Below, one piece after another: positions 11,701 to 21,780 of a stretch of DNA of 64,000 bases. The DNA is from Rutidosis leptorrhynchoides (lineage: Eukaryota; Streptophyta; Magnoliopsida; Asterales; Asteraceae). Position 1 is the stretch's first letter; each line of letters begins with the position of its first letter. Made by a program: the position numbers and the translations under genes. Under the pieces are notes generated by a model. That model was not told the origin of the DNA and searched no databases. It was given only the letters and a program-made list of their open reading frames with translations. The stretch covers positions 22,952,001-23,016,000 of the forward strand of contig NC_092340.1 of NCBI RefSeq assembly GCF_046630445.1, read 5' to 3'.

Positions 11701-13072
11701 TTATCTGATTGTTTGCTTCGAATAATCCGTTAGCTTCGTTTCCGTTTCGTGTTATCTGTTTGAATCTGTGGTAATCAGTACTGTTTTTAGATTTGAATTA
11801 TGGTGTTTGGATTATGAGATTTCAATTATATTACTAGTTTTCTTCAATCTGATGTTTTTGATTTTCTTTTCAATTCAAGTCATTTTGTTATCTACAATTG
11901 TTGATTTGAGCTTAATACTACGGTAATCATTATCGTATACATTAGGGTTCTATACTCTGGAGTGATGTCTGAGCAATTAATGTGATTATTGTGACATCAT
12001 ATATCCAATATTAAGTATTGATACTGTTAGGTTGACTCTTTGCTTAGCTGCCTTTGTGATATTATACTTCAGATGGTGATTTCATTAAACAGTTGATGTA
12101 GAATAACCGATTTTTTTTTAATGATTTTTGTGTTAAGCTGTTGATGTTTAGTACAAGCTGTAGGAAATGAGTAAGGAAACGTAATTGCTGTTTGATTTTG
12201 GTGCTCTTATATGCAGGTGAATTGGCTATCAAGTTTTCTTTGTGAATTAGCTTTCAATATTTGTATCGTTTTTATATGTAAATTAGCTATCTAGTTTACT
12301 CTAATTTGACTTTAGTTGCAAGTTTTTAAAAGTTAATGCTTGGAGACTTGTTGGTCGGGACCTTGTAGGGACTAATTGCTTAAGTCGGTGACTAGTTGAG
12401 TTTACAACTTCGACGGTTTCTGATTGAGTTTGACCAAATAAATTCCATTTAAAAATAATAAGTTCGACTTGAACTAATAAATCCAATTTTGATTAACTAA
12501 ATTGAACGTTTGCCAACTTTGACCTAATAAATCTGACAAGTCGTAGATTAGATGGGGAGTGGGATTACTAATCGGCCTACTCGGGGGAGTTTTATAAACT
12601 ATGATTAACTGGCTCTTTTACATTTCACAACCATGTTAACTGGCTCTACATATTTTGTATCTTTATTTATGTAGGACAAACCCGTGACAGTAATTAAGTC
12701 TACTGCTTGTTTAAAATTGATACATTTTTTTACGTATTCACTCCATTTTGTTAAATTTGAAGTACTGACACTGATCCGTCTAATTGTTAAGTTGCATCTT
12801 CCCTCGTGTGCGTGTGATGTGAGATGTGCAGTAGAACTCCACTGCAGTATATGTTTTCAACTGCTTGGTTGTAATCTTTTCATCCTTTCTTATCTTTATC
12901 TTTATAGTTAGATTTTAGTATTGATTTAAGATACTTGTCTAGATCTTTGTAAATGTGTTATAATTTCCTTAGGATTGTAATGGAAATAGAATAGTTTGTA
13001 AAAGAAAAATTAACCTAAATCATCAAATAAAATTAACAGTTCAATTATAAACCGAATTAAAAAGTATAGATT
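11701..13072. other. eL41 3' region and intergenic sequence, copy A
   Basis: T-rich sequence following the eL41 stop codon, presumably 3' UTR at first. The short open frames at 12301-12486 and 12684-12911 have no recognisable domains and look accidental. The copy B counterpart is 25348-26719. Confidence 0.5.
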
Positions 13073-13761
13073 CTAATTTTGTTGATTTTGGGCCAGAGAC
13101 TTAAATACGGGCTCTTCAATTGGACCTCGTTTAGCCTGTAACTCATTAATATACCTCCTCACCTCTTCTGCTATCATGCGCTTCATAATCGTAACCATAC
13201 ACTTGTTATCAATCTCCACTGTTGATTTATCATCCTCGTCATCACTTCCTTCTCCCACCGCCTTTTTGTTCTCTCCCGGTGGCAAAAGTGTCAAAACTGT
13301 CGTCACCGGTGCATCACAACTACTACGCACACACTGTTTCTTCGAGTCAGACTGAGTCGACTCACTCGAATCCTCTAACGGCCGTTTGCTAATAACGTCT
13401 ATTACATCACCGTTAAGTCCACGTCGCCTGAGAGTCGAATTCCAATGATTCTTAATCCCGTTATCTGTACGTCCAGGAAGAAGCTTTGAGATTGTAGACC
13501 ATTTGTTTCCATGAATCGCATGTGCACGGACGATGACATCATCTTCATCATGTGAGAATGGACGGTGTTGTACATCAGGACTGAGCTGGTTAAACCAACG
13601 CAAGCGGCATGACTTGCCTGAACGCCCGGGAATTTGGGAGGTGATTAACGACCAATTTCTGGGACCATGTTCCTAGACCATTTTAACGAGTGCTGCGTCT
13701 TCTTGTGGGCTCCATGATCCCTTCACTATCTTTGTACTGGAATCTTCGTTGTTGATGCCAT
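13073..13761 (-). pseudogene. R2R3-MYB (subgroup 22, MYB44/73/77-like) pseudogene, copy A
   Basis: A host transcription-factor gene without introns. The start codon is at 13761 (MAST...). The R2 repeat includes [18 protein letters not shown] and CRLRWFNQL. The R3 repeat includes [27 protein letters not shown] and [13 protein letters not shown] downstream [13 protein letters not shown] block matches the conserved C-terminal motif of subgroup 22 (regulators of ABA, auxin and stress responses). Compared with copy C, one base is missing near codon 6, shifting the frame, and the codon before EHGPRN is TAG instead of CAG. Only the part from 13603 down is open, with an internal Met. Copy A also has Gly where family members and copy B have Ala in [10 protein letters not shown] truncated R3-only product is conceivable but unlikely. 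Confidence 0.85.
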
Positions 13762-13908
13762 TGTTGGAACTAAACGAATTGTGAAATGGAATGAAACGGT
13801 TGTAAATGGGGGTTTCGGTTGTAGTATAAGAAGAAGAGAAAATAGGGGGTGGTTAGGTTTAACCGTTTTTTGGGAAGGAAAATGGGAGTAGTTGGGACGA
13901 CTATTCAT

Positions 13909-14535
13909 AAACTGATCGTGTATTTTTGTGTACGTGCGTCTTCTGTTTTTAAATAAATAAATAAAGTCTTAAATAATGCTTAACAACATGAGTTGTTCGG
14001 TTAACATTCTTGTACAATTATTTTGAAATTGTCAATTAATTTAATTATTTAATGTGATTATTAAATTAAATGAACTAATGAATTAATAGTTGATTGATTA
14101 ATAAGGTGGTCAGAAGGTGGTAAGGGGTATTTGTTAGGTGATATACAACCATAAACAGGTATTTGGGGAGGCATCCAAATCTCACCTTATTTTAGTTGCA
14201 AACAACTTGTAACGGCCTTGTTAAATGGGATAGCACAATTTGGCCATTCCTATTTCTAAAATACGTTATTTTTTTTTTTATTTTTTTTTTCATTGTGTGT
14301 TCAAATAAAAAAAACTAGTTGTATTTGCATTTACATTGAATTGAAATCTCGTATCGTGTCACATAAACAGAGTTGTTCATTAAACTAAGTTTGTACATTC
14401 AAGTATACGCTTTACTTTATGAATGATGCAAAATTCGATCCTCACAAGAACCAAATACACCTAAAGAGGCATGCATACCCTCATCCATGCAATCTTCCAT
14501 TATCTAGTACTCGTTAAAATAAATGGCACCCATTT
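13909..14535. other. Intergenic, copy A
   Basis: AT-rich sequence upstream of the MYB start. It presumably includes the MYB promoter and the 3' flank of the next gene fragment. No motif stands out. The copy B counterpart is 27556-28182. Confidence 0.5.
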
Positions 14536-14903
14536 TCAAACAACGTATGTTGTTGTAAACATAACAGTGCTGATTACAACTACAGAAATGATTTTAAGAA
14601 ACACATCCCAACCAACTGGTAGCTCAAAGGTCAAACCTTTTTTCGACATTCCACGTTTACTATCACGACTGCGAACTCTTGCTGCTTTCAGTTTCTCTTT
14701 TGCTGTTAAATTTGATCTTTTTGGTGTATGGTTTTTTTTCCTGGATTATTAGTGTCTTGTTGTGGTTCAGAGGAGGAGATGGGCCCATTAGATGGCACCA
14801 GGATCTTTTTGATAGGCTCGGTTTCAAATGTCGTCATTAGTTTCTGTTGCAAGACGCGGTCTGTTTCTTGTATGCGTTGGTCTACTATAAACAAGTGGGG
14901 CAT
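14536..14903 (-). pseudogene. 3' end of an unidentified host gene, tail-anchored, copy A
   Basis: The minus strand reads a Lys/Arg-rich segment (KLKAARVRSRDSKRGMSKKG) followed by LTFELPVGWDVFLKI and a hydrophobic tail (ISVVVISTVMFTTTYVV) ending at a stop at 14536-14538. That is a plausible C-terminal membrane anchor. Upstream, another frame (14706-14903, MPHLFIVDQRIQETDRV...) is joined through an A-homopolymer, so the gene is either frameshifted or spliced there. Similar, more decayed sequence appears in copy C (about 35545-35660). I do not recognise the family. Confidence 0.4.
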
Positions 14904-14906
14904 GTG

Positions 14907-15060
14907 CTGGAGTCAGAAGGTGCGCCCCGTGACGGAGTCGGAGGGCACGCTTCGTGCCGGAGACGCGCCCCCCGTGCCGTAGTCGAAGGATGCGCTTCAT
15001 GCCGGAGTTAGAGGGCGTGCCACGTGTCAGAGTCAGAGAATTTGCCCCATGTCCTATATG
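14907..15060. repeat. GC-rich imperfect minisatellite, copy A
   Basis: About five degenerate units of roughly 30 bp built on GTGCCGGAGTCGGAGGG and GCGC words, in an otherwise AT-rich region. On the minus strand it reads as repeated LRLRHG. The copy B counterpart is 28554-28707. Confidence 0.6.
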
Positions 15061-15769
15061 GCGGGCATGCCCTGTCATCTATGCTCCGGTTCGAGCAATT
15101 TTCCATACTCCCATTTGAGAACTCAATTCCATATGTCTTGTGCAACTTTACAAAATATGTGTGCTCAACGAACTCAATGTTGTCGTTACAAATAGGGCAC
15201 CAAATTCTTATCCTCTTGTTCTTAGACCTCCACACGATTAACTCGGCCCTTTTCAGGAGCGAGCTTGTTCTTCCATGTTTCATTATCTGCTGAAGTTCCC
15301 ATAATCCCATGTATGCTACAGCTTCCATTAGCAAAGATAGCCCCTTAATAGTAAATTTCCCATTACTCGCTGAAGCCTAAACCCAATATCTGAATGATAT
15401 GTAACATTGCTTGGCATTCTCGTTACTCTCAAATTTGCATTTATCATTATAAAATACTTTGGAAACAGACATCCAAACATCTGCTAGGGGAAAGTATTTT
15501 AATTCATATTTCATTGGTGTGGTGCAGTTTCCACTTTTTAAAGAAATATGATGTGAATTTGGTTTTTTAGAAGAAAACGAATAACTACTCAATTTTTAAT
15601 AAAAAAAAAAAAAAAAATAGTAATGAAATTAAACATAATAAAAGGTGATCTAAAAGGTGATTTTGAGAATTTTGAAACTGTATACAAAGTCCTATTGTGA
15701 CAGCATTCTCATCTTCTATGTTAGTTTATCTTTGATTTCCTAACAAATTCACAGTACTTAATCAACATA
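15061..15769. other. Region between the gene fragment and ALG11, copy A
   Basis: The minus strand has an open stretch (15008-15334) with a Cys/His pattern, WCPICNDNIEFVEHTYF. It loosely resembles the zf-RVT knuckle of plant LINEs but lacks the final Cys. A second open stretch (15377-15592) has no known features. Neither is supported as a gene. The copy B counterpart is 28708-29416. Confidence 0.3.
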
Positions 15770-16987
15770 CTAGTTTATAATTGATGTGATAGCAGCTTTA
15801 AAATATTCATAAAATCTTTGCTCTGAAAACCTACTAGCTCGTCTTCTCGCAGCTGTAGCCATCTCATGTTTCTCAAATTCTGACATACTCAAAATCTTCA
15901 AAATAGCTTCTGCATATTCTTCAATTGTTTGTGCAAGAAACCCAGTTTCTTTTCCTCCTTCTGTTAAAACAATATCCATCTTCGGGCCAGCTGAATTATG
16001 AGCTAAAAATGGTCCAAGATCATGCCTTTTAAGTTTTAACTTTTAAACCAAACAGAGAAAAATAAAAATAAATAATAAATTCAGTATGGCCTATTTAGTT
16101 ACCAATGGGTATGAATCCTGTAGCCATTTACTCTAAAACACTAATGCCAAAGTGTTCATCTATCATTGAATGAATCCCTATAGTTGCATTACCCAGTAGT
16201 TTTACTAACTCCCTGCATTTAAAAGATTAGGTCAAAACTTGTTATATAACGTGGTTATATAACAGCAAGATAAAAGCATATAAAATAGAGGTGGCAATTT
16301 TGACCCATTTAATTATGGTTGAATGAGTCGATTCAAGTCATGTATTAACTTAGAGGATCAAACCAGAAAAAAAAAAGACAAAGAATTAGTTAATAAAGAA
16401 AGGAATCAAACGTAAACTAAACGCAAATCATTTTACAAAATTAAACCACTACTGAAATAATATAGTAATCCATAGTACTAGTATTTTGTGATCATATGTA
16501 ACATGACAATTGTCAATATCATTTAAATGACTGGATCAATGGTGTAAGGACTGGAACAAACATTACTTGTATGTCTCATTACCCAACCCGCCCATTTTGC
16601 CACCTCTAATATATAGCTAAGTGAGAGAAACCTGTAGGTCACATTCTTAATGAACTCTACATCCTCTTCTACCTTGAGTTCAATAGCTAAATCCTTTAAA
16701 TTCTGCAATCTCTTTTCATCAGCAACATTTCTACAACTACCAACAAACTGAAGTTTAGGTCTAGGAACGTCTGAATTTAGTTTCTTGATAGCAACTGCAA
16801 AAGCGTGAAGCTGAACAGTATGTGCCTGACAAAAGACCAAATACGAGTCAACAACCATTAAATATTTTGTAATTTAATATAACTATAAGGTCTTTATGGT
16901 AAATACACACCTTCTCAGGTCGAAATTGAGCCACTGAAATTATTTTGGGAGGTGGTGTTTCTCTTTCAAGTGGAAGTACCTGTTAGA

Positions 16988-17373
16988 CAACAACAACAAA
17001 ACCCAATACCACAATTAGTGGTGTATGGGGGAGGTGAGATGTAACAATTCTTCCCCTATCCGAGAATAAAGAAAAGTCCTTTATCTACCCAGAATGAAAC
17101 ACTCTCAAAAGTAGAGAAAGTCATCCCTCTCTCTATTCGCCAGATAGAGAGATTGCTTCCGAGTGGACCTCCGGCCAGTACGTAAAAAAAAAAAAAAAAA
17201 AACGTTAACACAAATTAAAAATAAATTTTAAATATTGAAAATTGAAAAATAAAAAATAATAAAATAATAATAAAATAAATAAAAATAAAGTAAAATAAAT
17301 AAAAATAAAATAAAATAAAATTGAGACGCCATGAAAATGGTTGAATCAAATTTCCATGGGTTTTAAATTTTGC
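16988..17373 (-). mobile_element. SINE (tRNA-derived, Au-like) plus AT-rich tract, copy A
   Basis: On the minus strand the body (about 17178 to 16988) runs from GGCCGGAGGTCCACTCGGAA through CTCACCTCCCCCATACACCAC and ATTGTGGTATTGGG to a (TTG)n tail, as in Au-type plant SINEs. The insert, with an adjacent AT-rich tract of about 190 bp, is bounded by 17-bp direct repeats (16971-16987 and 17374-17390; core CCTGTTAGA) with one mismatch. The repeats contain the 3' splice site of ALG11 exon 4. The corresponding intron of copy C lacks the insert. Confidence 0.75.
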
Positions 17374-18144
17374 TGGAAGTTCCTGTTAGAGTTTAATCAA
17401 ATTCGGTACATTAAGGAAGAAACCATTTTTATATACACGCAAACTTATATCTAACCAAAAGGGCAAAGGCGGAAACACAATACAAACCTGTAATCCAGTC
17501 GTATCACAAGGAGGATACACTCGTTTTGTTCGATCTGGAATCCCCCAAAGCTTCTCAATATGTGATTGTGTCCAAGAAGAATTTACCATAGCAAGATTTG
17601 CATAAGAACCAACACACCCATACATCCAGCTAAAGAACGTGTAATAAACAAGTTTCAACCGTGATAGAAGAACACTGTAATATAAATTATTGTTTCAGTC
17701 TTTCAGATTCAGACTTTACATAAATAGTTAAAGAGAATAACCAAAAAGTTCCATAAAACTAGTCCTACTTAATGAATTGCAACACTGATTTCGGTTACTT
17801 ATCTATGCAGCATAAAAAACAATTAAGAAACAAACCTGTTAGCTACAACGACATCATTATTATACATGAAACTCCGTGAATGAACACGAGAAAGCAAGTC
17901 TAAGCTAATCGTCGGATAATTTGTGTAACAAATGACCTTGCACCCAAAAAGACGAGCAAGCGGATAAGTAAAGGCATATCCACTAGCATCCAAATAGTAC
18001 ATTGGTGTAAACTTGTTTAGAGCCTCCCAGGAAAGATAAATCGAACCAAAACTTTGTCCGATCATAGTGAATCGAGGATATGTTGTCTCTTCTATCCATT
18101 TCCTTTTATGTAAATGCACAACCTGATCGTAGCACAGCACAATT

Positions 18145-18148
<4 letters not shown>

Positions 18149-18200
<52 letters not shown>
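18149..18200. repeat. (TA)n microsatellite, left of MITE, copy A
   Basis: Uninterrupted TA dinucleotides. The copy B counterpart is 31796-31847, of the same length. Confidence 0.95.
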
Positions 18201-18203
<3 letters not shown>

Positions 18204-18869
18204 CAGGATCAATGGGGAAGTAACCAATCGGGGGGAAGCGGGGGGAAGCAAAATTTTTTTTTTTTTCGGCATCAAGATTACACGAAAATATGAACATTTA
18301 GAAGAGACACTTCGTGATGAATGTTATTATTTAGGCGGGAAAACGATCGACAAAAATAACATTCAAGATAATATTGTTCGTGAAGAATATGAACGTTTTT
18401 TTTCATGTTTTGTGAAGTAAAATTTAGCCCGATTTAGAGTTTAGGGTTTAGGGTTTGGTGTTTTGGGTTTATTCCATAAACCCAAAACACCAAACCCTAT
18501 AAACCCAAAACACCAAACCCTAAACCCTAAACTCTAAACCGTTCGTGTTAAAAACTCAATCTAAATCCTAAATCTAAACCCTAAATCTAAACCCTAAACC
18601 CTAAATTTCTAAACCCTAGTATCTAAACCCTATAAACCCTAATATCTAAACCCCAATAGCTAAAACCTCAAAATACGCTCGAAAAACACGATAATTGTTA
18701 TATATTACTTCTTCGAGCGTTTTCCCGCCAAAATAAAAACATTTATCACAAAGTGTCTACTAAATGTTCATATTTTCATCTCATCTATAATGTTCGTGAA
18801 CAAAGTTTTTTCAAAAAACGAAAAAAAAAAAAGTTTTTGCTTCCCCCCGCTTCCCTCTTGATCCTACCG

Positions 18870-18870
<1 letters not shown>
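18201..18870. mobile_element. MITE flanked by (TA)n on both sides (Micron-like), copy A
   Basis: A 670-bp non-coding element. Its ends are imperfect inverted repeats: GGGCAGGATCAA on the left, and GCGGTAGGATCAA read inward from the right. Next come strongly G-rich (left) and C-rich (right) subterminal blocks around GAAGCGGGGGGAAGC. The interior (about 18430-18620) has many AAACCCTAA-type telomere-like words, partly arranged as an inverted repeat. Both flanks are TA microsatellites, as in the rice Micron family, which targets such repeats. It lies in intron 1 of ALG11. Confidence 0.7.

Positions 18871-18928
<58 letters not shown>
18871..18928. repeat. (TA)n microsatellite, right of MITE, copy A
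   Basis: TA array between the two MITEs. Copy B (32518-32563) is 12 bp shorter, one of the few differences between the copies. Confidence 0.95.
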
Positions 18929-18929
<1 letters not shown>

Positions 18930-18936
18930 TTAGCAG

Positions 18937-19584
18937 TAGGGGTGTTCATCGGTTCGGTTTTCGGTTTGTTCGGTTTATTCAGTTGTATTCGGGTTTGAAA
19001 TTTTTTTGGGCAAAACCGAACCGAAAACCGAATTCAAAGTTAAAACCGAACCGAACCGAAAACCGAATTCAAATTCGGATTCGGTTCGGTTTTCGGTTAA
19101 AACCGAATACTATGAAAAAACTGAGAATGATGGTAGTTTAATTGTGGCGTTACTGATGTCTTAGTTATTTATATCCTAAAACAATGACGTACTATTAAAT
19201 TATCAAGATTTCGATGATTTATTAATATTTACAGCTTAATTATGACGTGTATCGCTTCTGTTATTAAGAAGAAGAATATAATAATTTGATTAGCATAATT
19301 ATAATGTGAGTTACCACATCATCATATGGGTGAGAATATATTTTATTGATTGGATCCCAAATTATAATGACATTAAAACATAAATATACAAATTGAATAT
19401 ATAAAAATTTGGAATTCGGTTTTCGGTTAAACCGAATTCAGAATTTCCAAAACCGAATTCAAATTCGGTTTCGGTTTGACTCGATCCGAAAACCCGTTTT
19501 TAAAATTTGGTTTGTTTTTTTCCGGTTTGATTTCGGTTTGGTTTTCGGGTTCCACGGTTTCAAACCAAATACTGACCACCCCTA
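18937..19584. mobile_element. hAT-type MITE with 8-bp target duplication, copy A
   Basis: A 648-bp element with terminal inverted repeats TAGGGGTG...CACCCCTA, flanked by exact 8-bp direct repeats CTTAGCAG (18929-18936 and 19585-19592), as hAT transposases make. The subterminal regions are rich in CGGTTCGGTTTTCGGT words in both orientations, which would fold into hairpins. No transposase is encoded. Confidence 0.85.
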
Positions 19585-19589
19585 CTTAG

Positions 19590-20013
19590 CAGGGTGTCTT
19601 CGGTGCATGTGCGAAATGTGCAGCCGCACAGGGCCCAAATTTTTAAGGGGCCCAAATTTTTGAAAAATTTATGTAATAATTCATTTATTCGTACATCGTA
19701 AGAATATCTTACTTGCGATCCATCATCTAACAAGAAAGACTTAATAGATTGACGTTTATAATGGGAGTATTGACTCTAAAGAGTTGACCAATCACTTCGT
19801 TACTAAAAATGTTAGGAGTACGGTTTTATATAAACAATAGTGTAACTATAACGAGTTGACAACTATTTGAGAATAACAAACGGTTGTTTTGAAATTTTTT
19901 AATTCTATTGATTACGCTATCATAGTATTATATATTATACGTATTGTAAAAATTAACATTTATAGGGGCCCGTTTTAAGTTTCCAACAGGTCCGAAATTA
20001 GCGAGACGGCCTG
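19590..20013 (-). mobile_element. Second hAT-type MITE family, member 1, copy A
   Basis: Starts CAGGGTGTCTTCGG and ends GACGGCCTG. It is the inverted counterpart of 20879-21359. The first hAT MITE landed across its left end, and its own target duplication is no longer recognisable. The copy B counterpart is 33225-33648. Confidence 0.6.
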
Positions 20014-20522
20014 TGAACAATTCATCAGGTTTAACTGTACAACATCAACAAATTAGGATCATAATTTTCTAAATACTTGAATACGCAGCATCGACAAATT
20101 AGGATCATAATTTACAGCAGCTAAAGTTCATTAAATAATACATGTACATTTTAGAATCATGATACTCACAATTCGTTTAGTAAACAAGCTATTTATCAGA
20201 TTTCAATCATTACAATTACCTTCGGAGGTGAAATCAAGGTAACTCCGAACCGATCAACGGCACGGCGGATGAGACTGTCCGGAGAAGCATCATGATCGCC
20301 GGTGTATATGATGCAGTGAAGATCAGGACGTAGTTCTTGAATAGCTTTAACTGCACACCATAAAACTCGCTCTCCACCACCGCCGTCGTTAGTGTACGGA
20401 TGGAAGAACCCTACCGCTTTCTTTCTGAAACTCCGGCCGATTATTAGAAGTAAAACTAGATTTACTGTTTTTAATATTAGAGCTGACACTAGTAAGATTC
20501 GTATTATGGTGAAAATCAACAT

Positions 20523-20870
20523 TTTCAGAACGTGTGTAAATTTTGTTCAAACCATCGGTGAAAAAAATTTAGTTAACTTTTTGTAAAGAGACGGGTAACC
20601 AGTAGTAGAACTAGGAGATTTAACATAATTTCGATAACAGTATTAAAAAAAATTACCCCTAAAAATGTTGGCGGGTACCTCCTCCAAGTAGTGTGATGAT
20701 ATTTTCACCATAATTTCATGTATTTTCTTTGAAATATTTTTTAATATATTATAACAAAAAGTTTTAAAATGTTTGTATAACCTATCATTAAAAGGATTTT
20801 AGATATTTTAAGTGGAAAAGTAAAATATCAATTCCCCTCCAAGTACGCTAAGCTCTGCCCATGCAGGCAA
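20523..20870 (-). promoter_or_regulatory. 5' flank of ALG11 exon 1, copy A (presumed promoter)
   Basis: About 350 bp between the ALG11 start codon and the hAT MITE. It would contain the 5' UTR and core promoter, but no TATA box or other element is convincing. The copy C counterpart is 48649-49009. Confidence 0.35.
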
Positions 20871-20878
20871 CCAAGTTA

Positions 20879-21359
20879 CACGGCCGTCTCATTAATTTCG
20901 AAAGCCCTGTTCGAAACTTAAAAAGAACCTCTATAAATGTTAAGTTTTTCAATACGTATAATATATAATACTTTGGTAGCGTAATCAATAGAATTAAAAA
21001 ATTCATAACAACCATTGCAGAGTGTTATTCTCAAATAGTTATCAACTCGTTATAGTTACAGTATTGTTTATATAAAACCGTAATCCTAACATTTTTTGTA
21101 ACGAAGTAATTGGTTAACTCTTTATAGTCAATATTCTCATTATATTGTTTTTAATACCTATAAACGTTAATCTATTAATTCTTTCTTATTATATGATAGA
21201 CCGCAAGTAAGATATTTCGTTACGATGTACGAATAAATGAATTGTTTACGATGTACGAATAAATGAATTATTACATAGATTTTTCAAAATTTTGGACCCC
21301 TTAAAAATTTGGGGTCATGTGCGGCTGCACACTTCGCACATGCACCGAAGACACCTCTG
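20879..21359 (+). mobile_element. Second hAT-type MITE family, member 2, upstream of ALG11 copy A
   Basis: A 481-bp element flanked by exact 8-bp repeats CCAAGTTA (20871-20878 and 21360-21367). Ends are CACGGCCGTCTC (CAGGGCCGTCTC in copy C) and, read inward from the right, CAGAGGTGTC, fitting the hAT pattern. It is the same family as 19590-20013 in opposite orientation. Confidence 0.75.
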
Positions 21360-21367
21360 CCAAGTTA

Positions 21368-21780
21368 ACTACTTATATGTAACACATGGCTACATACTTA
21401 TCGTTAATGGGTCAATAAATTGAATTACTTGACAAAACTTTTAAGGTAACTACACTTTAAGATCTTGTTTTATTAGAAAAAAAATGACTTGACAATATTG
21501 GTAGAGGGTGGAATTAGTCAAATCGTTTATCGATGTACATTGATAGTATACTATGTATGAAATAACTTAACTTTTTGTTGATTAAGCATTTTTCATTTGA
21601 TTACAATGGTGGTGTGTTATTACTCGAATCGTTAATTTGGAAAAATAAATTATCTATTTAGTTATTCTATCTTTGAAATATTGTCATTCTTCATTTATGT
21701 CAATATTCGTGAATTGAGTGTTAGTTGAACCACACTTTCTTTTACCACGGCAAATAATCATGTCCAAATAAGATCGTGTG
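21368..21780. other. Intergenic, nothing identified
   Basis: AT-rich sequence between the hAT MITE and the Copia LTR. Its C2 counterpart is 49497-49910, with few differences. Confidence 0.5.

Larger units (their letters stand above)
8947..20368. repeat. Locus duplication, copy A (paired with 22558-34003)
   Basis: This stretch aligns with 22558-34003 over its whole length at an offset of 13611, then 13647, then 13635. I found only about five base differences (for example near 10475, 10555, 10625, 13125 and 13460), a 36-bp indel near 9054 and a 12-bp difference in a TA microsatellite. It contains a gypsy LTR fragment, a TRIM-like element, a Copia gag relic, eL41, MYB, a gene fragment and most of ALG11. 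The near-identity means either a very recent tandem duplication or an assembly duplicate. Confidence 0.95.
15770..20522 (-). pseudogene. ALG11: ALG11 alpha-1,2-mannosyltransferase pseudogene, copy A
   Basis: ALG11 adds the fourth and fifth mannoses to the dolichol-linked N-glycan precursor on the cytosolic face of the ER. Seven exons are recognisable, all with GT-AG borders: 20220-20522 (N-terminal membrane anchor, then [19 protein letters not shown]), 17836-18122 ([18 protein letters not shown]), 17488-17674 ([17 protein letters not shown]), 16911-16979 (PPPKIISVAQFRPEK), 16632-16825 ([15 protein letters not shown]), 16103-16212 ([12 protein letters not shown], the EX7E motif of GT4 enzymes) and 15770-16002 (SAGPKMDIV to the stop). 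Exon 6 has an in-frame TAA at 16128-16130 where copy C and the family have Tyr, so the last 90-odd residues are lost. The usually conserved YTHYPTIS reads YTNYPTIS. Intron 1 is filled with MITEs and a SINE sits at the exon 4 acceptor. Confidence 0.92.

Noticed and set aside
12684-12911. 75-codon frame downstream of eL41, repeated in copy B
   Set aside because: Conserved only because the copies are nearly identical; no domain, no codon bias.
18106-18297. Frames with long Tyr-Ile runs
   Set aside because: Translation of the TA microsatellite read through from ALG11 exon 2.
18430-18620. Telomere-like AAACCCTAA repeats, possible interstitial telomere
   Set aside because: They are degenerate, partly inverted and lie wholly inside a MITE repeated in copy B.
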